Positions 1-9,400 of a DNA stretch of 29,942 bases are shown piece after piece. The notes under the pieces were generated by a model. The model worked only from the letters and a program-made list of their open reading frames with translations, ran no database searches and was not told the DNA's origin. The stretch lies in assembly GCA_027002375.1 (NCBI GenBank), contig JALWZX010000004.1, positions 1 to 29,942 of the forward strand, written 5' to 3'. Position numbers and translations under genes: made by a program. Every line of letters begins with the position of its first letter. The first letter of the stretch is position 1. This stretch comes from a candidate division WWE3 bacterium (GTDB taxonomy: Bacteria > Patescibacteriota > WWE3 > 2-01-FULL-39-13).

Positions 1-36
1 TTCTTCTAAACTCAAATGTTTATACTTTTTTGACAT
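1..36 (-). CDS. IS30-family transposase, N-terminal fragment
   Basis: Only the first 12 codons are inside the window (MSKKYKHLSLEE). This matches the usual start of IS30-type transposases, where a short basic stretch and a HLSLEER-like motif open the helix-turn-helix domain. An excellent Shine-Dalgarno AGGAGGTG sits on the minus strand at about 43-50, six bases before the ATG at 34-36, which fixes the start. The catalytic DDE domain would lie to the left of the window. This is one of only three genes here with a strong ribosome binding site, consistent with an imported element. Confidence 0.65.
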   Translation of the reverse strand, partial: MSKKYKHLSLEE

Positions 37-95
37 TTATTGCACCTCCTTTGGTCTTTTATTTTACCAAAGTGGGGCACTTCGTTTTGGAACCT
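1..95 (-). mobile_element. End of an IS30-like insertion sequence (cut by window edge)
   Basis: The segment holds the 5' end of a leftward transposase gene and, outside it, a likely terminal inverted repeat at about 67-95 (AAAGTGGGGCACTTCG core, ending ...TTTTGGAACC). IS30-family ends often carry a similar GTG..CACTT core, but I am recalling that type rather than aligning to it. The other end lies outside the window, so neither the repeat pairing nor a target duplication can be seen. The outer boundary near 95 is inferred from where a plausible protein reading frame resumes at 96. Confidence 0.6.
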
Positions 96-877
96 ATGAG
101 CTTTATTCGAATCATAATGATGAGGGGATACCGTGGTATCCACACGCCTTGAATAATAATAGGGTTAGGCCATTAGTTAACAGAGATGCTGGAGATTTAG
201 TTTTTTCAGCGCATGCTGACTTAGGTGATGATAAGTTAATAATTAGTTCAAATGACAATGTTAAAGTTTGTAGGCAAGAAATAGAGGTAAATTTCCAAGA
301 CTTACCTGAATACAAAAGAATCTCTACATTACTTAGAACTGGTTTATTAGATGGAGTTCAGGTAATAGATTTATTAGATGATGTAATAAACAGAATGGGT
401 TGGGTAATTGATCCTGATTTAATAGCTATTGTGGCGCAAGTGATAGAATTCTCTGCATCTGTAAAATCTGTAGCAGAATTTATGTTAGGCGAAGGAAGTA
501 GGCGTGCTATATGGATACGAGATTATTTTGGGCATGACGATCGATCAAAACGTTTGTTAGTTCATAAACAAGGGGGGAATTTAGTTTATGCACGAAACGA
601 TAATCTCATAGAAATGTTCCCGCCTAATATATTCGGTGGCAACCATAGCTTGAAGCTTAAAATTGAAGAGGCCAATGGATTTTCGTTAAGTATTCGTATT
701 GCAACACAAGAGGGTGACGAAGTAGAGTATGTTTACGACATTGAACAAGGTAATTTTATATTAGGTAATGGATACGTGTTGGCAGAGCAAGCTGCCTTGT
801 ATGTAATACGAGACATAGTAAATCCATTGTTGAGAAACGCTAAGTTTGTTCTACAACAAACACAAGTGCAGATTTAG
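96..877 (+). pseudogene. Hypothetical protein, 3' part of a gene cut by the IS element
   Basis: I do not recognise this protein. The reading frame ending with TAG at 875-877 is open leftwards past its first possible initiator (TTG at 149) and through the inferred IS boundary at 95. Codons 96-148 read as ordinary protein (YELYSNHNDEGIPWYPHA), so the gene most likely began further left and lost its 5' end to the insertion. From TTG149 the product would be 242 aa. It is soluble and acidic, with a hydrophobic helical stretch around residues 80-110 and no signal peptide or catalytic motif I can name. No Shine-Dalgarno or -10 element precedes 149. If the IS provides expression it could still be translated; otherwise it is a relic. 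It may be distantly related to the next gene: both contain EM..FPP and end near a copy of the same transporter 3' end. Confidence 0.5.
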
Positions 878-885
878 GTTCTTTC

Positions 886-935
886 CTACACCACCAACAC
901 AACGCCAATAACACCAACAGTTGCTGATGTTATCT
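886..935 (-). repeat. Degraded copy of the EamA transporter 3' end
   Basis: Bases 886-935 closely match 1551-1602, the last 15 or so codons of the leftward transporter gene. The minus strand still reads ITSATVGVIGVVLVV and then a stop, against ITSAIVGVIGVVLVV in the intact gene. Similarity ends abruptly at about 935. This is a remnant left by a duplication or recombination involving the transporter's tail. Confidence 0.8.
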
Positions 936-971
936 TTTGCATTTTTCATACAAATCCATTTGTAACTATTG

Positions 972-999
972 TTGACCTTATGAGACACGACATTATAAT
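972..999 (+). promoter_or_regulatory. Promoter of the 1007 gene, leaderless
   Basis: The -35 is TTGACC (972-977) and the -10 is TATAAT (994-999), with 16 bp between them. The ATG at 1007 starts 7 nt after the -10, so transcription should begin at or next to the start codon. No Shine-Dalgarno can fit. Confidence 0.75.
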
Positions 1000-1006
1000 A
1001 TAAACT

Positions 1007-1543
1007 ATGGAACCAACAGAATTGGCAATACCTGATCGTGAAGAATCTGATGAAAAAATTTCTGCAGCACTTTTGATTATGCAGCATTGGACAGAAGAAG
1101 GCTTTGATCCTGAAGTTGTCAAGCCAGAAGAAGTTAAAACTATATCATTTGCACTTAAGTGGTTGGAAATAAAAGATATGATTAGAGAGGGTGAAGGCGA
1201 TCAAACTGTATACCAAGTAGCGTATGCATATGTATATGAAATGCCAATGGACAGATTATATGAAATGCATACTTGGTTTTTTCCGCCACAACTTGAATTC
1301 GAAGATCGCCAACAAGAAAAATCTATAACGTTTACGATTGTTGATGATTCATCTGAAAAGTCTATTGACGGTATTGAATACAAAAATTTTGATTCATTTG
1401 CACAAGTTGTTAATGCGTTAGCACAAGTGCTTGCTTCTAGGGATGATACGATTCAAATAATAGAACAAGATCTTAGAAGTGTATTTGATAGGATGATGGC
1501 TGGGGTTGAGACAGCATTGCGAAAATTTATTCTCCGTATTTGA
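1007..1543 (+). CDS. Hypothetical protein, 178 aa
   Basis: I do not recognise this protein. It is acidic and apparently cytosolic, rich in Glu and Asp, with no membrane segment, signal peptide or cysteine motif. The N-terminal half looks helical. A Trp/Phe-Pro-Pro stretch near residue 90 is followed by a beta-rich segment and a long C-terminal helix region. The start is well supported by a near-consensus promoter that places the transcript start on the ATG. It ends with TGA eight bases before the 3' end of the convergent transporter gene, so the two face each other tail to tail. Weak resemblance to the truncated gene on its left (EM..FPP, similar length of the C-terminal helix) hints at paralogy but would need alignment. 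Confidence 0.75.
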   Translation: MEPTELAIPDREESDEKISAALLIMQHWTEEGFDPEVVKPEEVKTISFALKWLEIKDMIREGEGDQTVYQVAYAYVYEMPMDRLYEMHTWFFPPQLEFEDRQQEKSITFTIVDDSSEKSIDGIEYKNFDSFAQVVNALAQVLASRDDTIQIIEQDLRSVFDRMMAGVETALRKFILRI

Positions 1544-1551
1544 GTTTTGCA

Positions 1552-2478
1552 TTACACTACCAACACAACCCCAATAACCCCAACAATTGCTGATGTTATC
1601 TTAAGCAAAAATAATTTTCTTTCACCTAACAGAATACCAGACAATATTGTATTAAATATTACAGTTGTTGAAATCAATGCTGTTGTGGTAGAAATTGGCC
1701 CATATCTGTAAGATAAAAGCATTGTTAATGTATAAAATACAGAAAAAAAGCTTGTTGAAAGATGCCAAGCCATAGTTTTTCTGTTCATATCTTCTCTTAT
1801 TGCTACGAACATTTGTTTGAAAGTTAATCTTTCGTCAAATTTACTCATAAAAAACACATAAATTGCGCCAACTAAATAGCTTAACATCACATAAAACGGT
1901 AAGTTTCGACCACCACTTAAATCTATATCGATTAAAATTCCGATAGCATAGGCTAGGTTGGCTACGATTCCTACTGCCCAGTATTTGTTCATTTTGTGTG
2001 AACCGAAATCATAAGCAACATTAAAATTGGCTATAACAATCAGTATGATTCCCAATAAAGTTTGAAACGACACAAGTTCGTCTAGTATTAAAATCCCAAA
2101 CAAAATTAAGAATATATGCACAGAAAGATCAATGACACCAGATACTGCAACATCTACGTTTTTTCTTACTGTTGCCTGAGTTCTATCGTGAATTGCATAG
2201 AAGATTCCTGCAAATAAGAACATTACTATTGCTAAATAATTGTAGGGGGAACTCGCATGGTTATCTAAATTAACAAATGGTAATGGTTGTTTCGAGATGA
2301 ATGCTAAAGGAATCATCAGTAGGCCGCCGATTGCTTGAAAAGCAATCGGCGGCACAAAGTCATGTTTAGTTTTCAATAATGTAACTCTATACGAAAGGTA
2401 ATAGCCTATCAAAAGTAAAACCGATATGACTATCAGGCCTATCCATAGTGTGTTTTGCGTTGTGCTTATTTCAAACAT
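1552..2478 (-). CDS. EamA/DMT-type membrane transporter
   Basis: The 308-aa product is almost entirely hydrophobic, with about ten predicted membrane segments in two halves (roughly residues 8-150 and 165-308). This is the layout of the drug/metabolite transporter (EamA) superfamily. The last helices (ISTTTALISTTVIFNTILSGILLGE, then a GVIGVVLVV end) carry the small-residue and Glu-after-helix pattern usual at the end of EamA repeats. The substrate cannot be told from the sequence. It is divergent from a TrmB-type regulator 108 bp away, which may control it. A promoter is visible (-35 TTAACA, -10 TATTGT), with the ATG 6 nt after the -10, so it too is probably leaderless. A fragment of its 3' end is duplicated at 886-935. 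Confidence 0.85.
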   Translation of the reverse strand: MFEISTTQNTLWIGLIVISVLLLIGYYLSYRVTLLKTKHDFVPPIAFQAIGGLLMIPLAFISKQPLPFVNLDNHASSPYNYLAIVMFLFAGIFYAIHDRTQATVRKNVDVAVSGVIDLSVHIFLILFGILILDELVSFQTLLGIILIVIANFNVAYDFGSHKMNKYWAVGIVANLAYAIGILIDIDLSGGRNLPFYVMLSYLVGAIYVFFMSKFDERLTFKQMFVAIREDMNRKTMAWHLSTSFFSVFYTLTMLLSYRYGPISTTTALISTTVIFNTILSGILLGERKLFLLKITSAIVGVIGVVLVV

Positions 2479-2484
2479 GTGTAA

Positions 2485-2513
2485 ACAATAGCACTATATG
2501 CAGAAACTGTTAA
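2485..2513 (-). promoter_or_regulatory. Promoter of the EamA transporter
   Basis: On the minus strand the -35 is TTAACA (2508-2513) and the -10 is TATTGT (2485-2490), with 17 bp between them. The start codon at 2478 is 6 nt downstream, leaving essentially no leader. Confidence 0.6.
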
Positions 2514-2515
2514 CT

Positions 2516-2532
2516 TGTGTATAATATGCACA
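2516..2532 (+). promoter_or_regulatory. Imperfect palindrome over the -10 of the TrmB-type gene, candidate operator
   Basis: TGTGTATAATATGCACA is a 17-bp palindrome with one mismatched pair. It contains TATAAT (2520-2525), the likely -10 of the rightward regulator gene, and ends three bases from the -35 of the leftward transporter. A regulator bound here would block its own promoter and could touch the divergent one. The -35 for the rightward promoter is weak. That gene would have a leader of about 55 nt. Confidence 0.45.
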
Positions 2533-2586
2533 ACAGCCGTAGTAATTAGAACAGGCAATTAATTCCAACAAAAAATTCACAAAAAT

Positions 2587-3360
2587 ATGAATACAACAAC
2601 ATTTTTTCAACAAATAGGTTTCTCACAAGAAGAAAGTAAAATATTAAGTTACCTATCTAAACATAAACGCCAATCAATACTGCAAATTTCTCGCGGAACA
2701 AGTATAGAAAGAACAAAAATTTACAGAATAATTGATGAACTACTGAAAAAAGGGTTTGTAATACAGTCTAAAGACTATAAAAGCAATTATTACAGCATCG
2801 GTTCTGTTTCACGATTTTACGAACTAAAAGAAAGTGAAGTAGAAAAGGCGAAATTCTTGACATCGAATTGGGCAAGTTTAGTTAGCGTATTAACGGAAAA
2901 TACAACAGATCGATCAACAGATGTAAGATTTTACAACGGCAAAGAAGGCATAAAACAAATTCAATACAATGAGTTGAGCGCAAATAAAGAAATCTTAAGT
3001 TTTACATATAGAAACCTAAAAGACATTATTGGTAGAAAGTTTTTTACAAATTGGGCTAAAGAAGCCGAGGCTCGAGGAATCATAGTAAAAGACTTAAGAA
3101 CACAAAGCTTTGACAAATTTGATAAACAAATGAAATTTAAACCTTCGCCATTTAAAGGTGATCGTATACGATATTTACCAGCTAAATACAAAGATTTTCA
3201 TCTAGCGGTTGATATCTATAACGATATTGTGGTTTTATACGAATGGCGTGATAATGATGCTTTTGCAGTAGAAATACAAAACAAAAACTTTGCCAAGTTC
3301 ATGAAAACAATCTTCAACGACTACTGGAAACTAGCGAAACCTAGAAAAGATGTTAAATAA
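2587..3360 (+). CDS. TrmB-family transcriptional regulator
   Basis: The 257-aa cytosolic protein starts with a winged helix-turn-helix (residues about 8-70: ...EESKILSYLSKHKR..., then a recognition-helix region with TSIERTKIYRIIDELLKKGF). This is the TrmB-type DNA-binding domain. The remaining 180 residues resemble the phospholipase-D-like effector domain found in many TrmB relatives (RFYNGKEGIKQI, then ...AVDIYNDIVVLYEWRDNDAFAVEI). TrmB proteins are best known as sugar-responsive repressors or activators in archaea, and similar short forms are common in uncultivated bacteria. The ligand is unknown. It is divergent from the EamA transporter and a palindrome overlaps its -10, so local autoregulation and control of the transporter is the simplest inference. 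There is no Shine-Dalgarno before the ATG. Confidence 0.8.
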   Translation: MNTTTFFQQIGFSQEESKILSYLSKHKRQSILQISRGTSIERTKIYRIIDELLKKGFVIQSKDYKSNYYSIGSVSRFYELKESEVEKAKFLTSNWASLVSVLTENTTDRSTDVRFYNGKEGIKQIQYNELSANKEILSFTYRNLKDIIGRKFFTNWAKEAEARGIIVKDLRTQSFDKFDKQMKFKPSPFKGDRIRYLPAKYKDFHLAVDIYNDIVVLYEWRDNDAFAVEIQNKNFAKFMKTIFNDYWKLAKPRKDVK

Positions 3361-3408
3361 TTAGCTAAATATAAACTAATTTCTAAAATACAAGAAGCGA
3401 ATTGCAAG

Positions 3409-3438
3409 TATACAGTTCAGCCATATGTTTGATATAAT
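3409..3438 (+). promoter_or_regulatory. Promoter of the first giant protease gene, leaderless
   Basis: The -10 is TATAAT (3433-3438), preceded by TGA, making an extended -10. A weak -35 TATACA lies at 3409-3414. ATG 3446 begins 7 nt after the -10. The earlier in-frame ATG at 3425 lies upstream of the -10 and cannot be on this transcript. Confidence 0.7.
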
Positions 3439-3445
3439 TTTATTA

Positions 3446-6400
3446 ATGTCCATATCTAGATACAACAAAATTCGCAAGTCTTTACATGTCAACAAAAGAC
3501 TTTTGCGTATCAGTTGGCACAGGAAACTAAGACGCCATAAAATGTATCAATTGAATTCGCTATCCGATTATATAGTAACCTTCACTTTACTTTTCTTTTT
3601 TATAGTACTCGTTTTTGTCGCTGGTAGAGATGTTGGTATCTTTACATTTGCGAGCAATAAAAACAATCTTGTTGAAAACGCTAGTTTTGAAAATGATTCT
3701 TATAAATACACAACGAAATTGGGTATGCGATGCCCAGGTACCGATTCAACAGACGATAGCCAAATTGATGGTGTTTATGATTGTGATTATGGGGAAGTCG
3801 CATCGGGATGGCAAGTCGTAGGAAGCCGGTATTTATATCAAAGGTATAAGGTAGATGATTCGGTTAAAACAGATAGAAGTGTTTCCCAACTTGTTGATGT
3901 TAACGGTGTTGATATGGGAATAAAACAAGTCGTTTCATTGCAAGCTAATAAGACTTATATGTTTAGTGCAGATATACTATTAAAAAATGGTGGTGTAAGT
4001 TTTGTAGCAGAATCAGCAGAAGACAATTCTAAAATAATTGGTTATAGCGAGACACGTGACAAAGATAATGAGTGGCAAAATTTATCTTTTATAATTAATA
4101 CATCCGACAATGACCAACGCGTAAATTTAAAAATAGTAGGTTTAGAAAGTAAGCATAATTTATTTAATGTCGATAACGTAACTGTAATTGAGGATAAACA
4201 CCAGAATGTGTCAGAGTTTAGTTTATTGCAATGTGGTACTGAAAACGTTGATGATACAAATGGTACTCGAAAGACGGCTATCGAGATACAAAAAGCTCTA
4301 GATAATGTAGCAGGTGGTAAAAAAGTAGATGATGCACCATTATTACCTGATGAATATTACCCAATAAGCCCAATAGGCTACAAGAAGTTTAAGGTATTCC
4401 TTTATATTCCAAAAGAATTGAATGATAAGTCTGATTATATGGCAGGGGTGATACAAAAAACAGTGGACGATAGTGTAAAATTCTACGATGAAAATGACAT
4501 AAAACTTATACAAGATGGCGGGGTTGAAGTTATTGAGTCGAATTTTAGCTTTGTTGATTGTGATCCTAATGGTGATTATTTTAAAGACGAGTGTAAGGAT
4601 TTAATGGAAAAATTTGCTAAAAAGGCTGAGAATAAAGCAATGTTGTTGGCAGCAGGATATAGATCCTCTGATACTATCCCTGTTATAGTTTCACCTACTA
4701 GTAATTCCCCTAGAGCAGTTGGATCATACAATACCAGTGTAGCAAAACTATATGCTTCCATAATTATATATGGGCCAAGTGCACCTGGTAGTGGTATCCT
4801 TGGTAATCAGTTCTATGATCCGACAGACAGTTTTCACACTTTGGCACATGAATTCGGGCATGCATTGGGTTTAAATCATTCTTTCATGCCGTCTATCATG
4901 GGTTCGTACTTTGGCGATAATATATTGTACACACTTTTTGATAATATGTATTATCCAGAGAAATACGTGGCATGTAATGCACCACTAAATAGAAATAATC
5001 ATCAGACTTGTGATAGTTTTGTAAAACCAATTCCGGACAGCATGAAAGAAGAAGAGGTTGCTGGAAATTTAGCCTGTTCTGGTTCGTTAAAAAAAACTCA
5101 ATTTAATGGATATATTAATTTGGTTCCGATATTTAACCATAGTCGCGAAAGAATTATTCAGATACCCGTAAACAACAACAAATTTGATAGTGTAGAAATA
5201 TTAGATTTTGGTAATGAATTATACAGATTAGATATTTTTGATTCTAATTCTTCTCGCTATATCCAATACATGCCAGATGGTGAGCCACATTTAGTATATA
5301 CATTTGTTAATAATTATTTGGATCGCTCTAACCCGTTCGTTTGTCTGGAGTATGGTTATAATTGTATGCCATTAAAAGATTGGGAAATACCATTTTTTGA
5401 TTCAAATTATTGTAATCAAGACATATATATTGATCACCTTAAAGGTAAAATAACATGTGATAATGATTCATTTAATAAATTTAAGGATCCTATATCAATT
5501 GTAGCATTAGACAGAAATTCTAAAAAAATATCGGAAAAATCATATCTAAACAACGGACACTTTGATATTACGTTGAAAGAACCTGTGAGAAACTTAGAGG
5601 ACTTTCCTATAAATATATCCTTACACTATCAAGTGGACACTCTTCTTAATAGATATGCCATAAGTCTAGAATCCGGATCTTTTAATGTTTGGTCGCATCG
5701 TACAAGATATTTGTATCATAGTGATTCTTTGAATGATTTGGTATTACCTTTAGAGGTTTGTAATAAATTAGCGGTGATTGAAGGTACATTAAGCTGTAAG
5801 AAAAAAGATGGGAGTTTACAACCAATTAAACATGCTGATATACATTTATATGGCGACATCGATTCTAGATATTTATCGTCAGTTAGCACAGATGATAACG
5901 GTCTCTTTTCTATGGATAACCTATATTTTAATTGGGGCAATAATAATTACATGCTTAGAATGCAGGGAAACCTAGACCCATCTACATATACATTTAGATT
6001 ATCACATAACAACCTGATTTTTAATAATACACAAGGAGATAAATCGAACATAGTTAGTGGTAATACGTATTCATTAGCGTCAGACGGATTTTTAAAATAT
6101 TCTCCAAACATTGATATTGTTATGAATTCTTGTCAGCCAGAATTATTTGAAGGGCAAACAGTGTTATCGGGCAAATTAAAATGCGGTGCTTTAAACAAGA
6201 TTAAATTTGATCGTGATATCATTGTGTCTTTATATGATAATGGTTGGCATCAATTAACAACTTCTATAGTTAACGAAAACGGTGAGTATTCACTTAGTAT
6301 AAACGATCAATTGAGTAGAAATAGTTATCCTTTGCATTTTAATATATTGTATGGTGCGGATATCGTAGATTCTTTTGATACATATTTATATGATAATGGT

Positions 6401-9400
6401 TTGATTGGTATCTTTGATCCTATTCAAAATGATAGGTACTTAACTCTAATGAAAGATTTTAATAGTCTAAATCCACCCTTTTATAGTTGCCCTTTTATTG
6501 CACCAATTGATGGTAGTGCATATTGTATTGATGATTCGAATAAAAAGATAGAAATTCCGCTAAATAATGTTAAATTATACAATGAATCGAATGGAATAAA
6601 TCATTATGCCGGTGATGCAAAAATTGTAGACAATAAATTTGAATCGAACGATTTATATCGTCAAAGAGAACCAAGTCAGGCTGGATACTTTAGATATAAA
6701 ATGTATATCGAAACCAATAATGGCATACATGGTACGGTTGATTTAAATTTAGATTCTAATAGTCAAACAATTGAGTATATAAATATCCCAAATTATATGA
6801 ACATAAATAATTCTAAGGTTCGTGTAGCATTGGATAATGGGGTTATGAGATATACGCCTAGTTCTGATGTTGTGTTTAACTCTTGCGACCCGTCTATTAA
6901 CGATCAAAATATATTACTAGGTGGGCATATAAAGTGTCCTAATTCTACTATCTTACTTCCATTTGATCCTCAACCTAATGGGTATGCAAATGTGGAATTC
7001 AAACAGTTAATTATAGATCCACCGTTAGATAATATAGCTAAAAGCGAAAATATCTATCAAATATCTGAAGGCTATTTTACCGGATTTCCGATTAATGTGA
7101 TGGTTGGTTCTATGCAAGATACACTTCAGTTCAAATTGTACAATAATTATGGAGGGCTAGCTAATTTCGGAAAAGATATTTACTATTTTAAATATAATGA
7201 CGATGATGGTACGGTCACGTTAACTAACACTGAAACAAAAGAAGCGAAAACTTTTCCACATGACGATATACAAGTAGAACTAAGTTCTTGTGATACTAGT
7301 TTAACATGTACAGAAGAACAAAGCCTAGGTAATAAAATTCTAAACACAGTGTCTTTTGGTATATTAGGTGATAAACAATGTGAAGAAGACTCTAATTCCA
7401 CACCAGTCGTGAATTTTTCAGTTGACAAATCTACTGTTTATAAAGCTGTTGATCAGGCAAAGCTAGTGTGGAATTCTACCAATGTGAGTGGTTGTTATGC
7501 AACTGGTGAGTGGTCTGGTAGAAAAGATACTTCGGGTTATGAAATTGTTGGACCATTTACATCTGTTGGTAATAAAACGTATACAATAAATTGCTTTGAT
7601 GTGAATAATAAGGTTGTTAGTAAATCTTTAACCATAAGTGTGTTAGAAAGGAGTGCAACCATAAAAGGTACTGTTACGTGTCAATATGAGGGCAATGAAT
7701 TAGATGGAGATTGGATCGTGTTACATGACAGCAATCAGCGTGAATATAGAAGTAACACATTTAGTGTATCTAATAATGAGAGAGAAAATGTAACAAGAAC
7801 TTTTTCGATTGATGCACAAGGTGTTAATTTATACGACGGTGGTATTTACAATATCAAGCCGGCTAGTGGACATTCTGAACATGGTTTGCAGTTCGACCCA
7901 AATGGTGGGGGAACATATGAATGTATTCAGAAAAATCCGTATGGTGATGGGTTAATAGTGAAACGAAACACTAACGACCAAGAAACTTGTGTTGTGCCTG
8001 ACTTTATAAACTGGTGTGGTGATATCGGTACTTCTGGGCCGTGTTGGCAACAGTTTGATCCTAGTAATGTTGTTATTACTTCTACGTCTTGTAGTGAACA
8101 TCCACCTGAGCATCAACCATGGGAAGACATATGTAACATTGATAATCAACACGGTAACTGGTTTAATAAATCACCTGGTAATATATTTTACACTGAAACA
8201 GATGTTGTAGGCGACGATGGAAACTCTTATTTTAGAATATGTTTTGATAAAAGAAGACCTGGTGGTGCTTCTTGGGAGGAAATATTGGCTTCAGAAGGCA
8301 ACGGTTTTCTAATTTATGTTGATAGACCTATAGATTGGAAAGTGGATGATGGTGATAAAGGCAAGGCACAAAACCCCGACTTTGTTACTGGTCGAAAAGG
8401 TCAAATGGATGTTGGAGATTATGACTCATTCGAAACACCAGATACGCCGAATGGCCCGGATGTCTTTTGTACCAAACTTAACGAAACAAATGATGCACAG
8501 CACTCTATAACAATGGATGAGATTAGAAGTAAAGATAATGATGGCGATGGTAAAGTCAATGTAATATTATTTCCTGACAATGATGGTAATAAAAATCAAA
8601 ACAAAACGTGTAATAATAAAGGATCGTACATAAGCGTTGGCTTAGGTGGTGTTATCTGTGAGAGAAAAATTACGAATGTAAAAGCTGTTTTAAATCAGAA
8701 TGTTATACCATTATCAAACACTACGATAAATTTGAACTGGGATTACAGTTATACAGGGCCTGATTCCAAATTAACAATTAAGAGAATTGACGATCATGGT
8801 GATGAAATTACGCTTGCGACTAATATAGATAAAGACGTTAAAAATTATACGGATACAAATATAGAGTCTAATAAAGAATACACATATAAAATAATTCCGG
8901 ATAATACAGTTGGCAATTGCACAAAAGGTTTAGATGTTCAAATTGGTACTAGTAACGTCGTTAAAGTTCATTCACCTGTTGGTTTCACTGGAAATGTTGA
9001 GGGTGGAACAATATGTAAGGTAAAAGGGTGGGCATTAGATAAAGATGTGTTAAGTGCGCCTGTAAATATTAATGTTTATGCGGATAAGACAAATTTAGAT
9101 GGTGGGGAATTGGTTGGTACTGCTAAAGCTGATGTATACAGAAGAGATTTAGAGAATTTATTTGGTCTTAGCAATGGTGAACATGGTTTTGAGATAGAAT
9201 TAGATAACGAAAAATTAACTACTGGTTGTCATTTGCTTTATGTATATGCAGACAACCTAGTTGGAACTAAAGGGGACGTTTCATTTATGCATAAAAACAA
9301 TACAGATAATGTTAATGGATGTAGTAGTGGAAGTTTGCCAGAAGGGTGGCAGAGTGCATCTGGCGTAATTGAGTGTGAACATAACCAATGCGTTAAGGAA

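Noticed and set aside
851..1087. 78-codon minus-strand frame between the two hypothetical genes
   Set aside because: It overlaps both genes and reads the transporter remnant out of frame; its Cys/Trp-rich translation is not protein-like.
3425..3445. Upstream ATG as start of the first giant protease
   Set aside because: It lies before the TATAAT at 3433-3438, so a transcript from that promoter would not contain it; ATG 3446 sits at the expected 7-nt distance.
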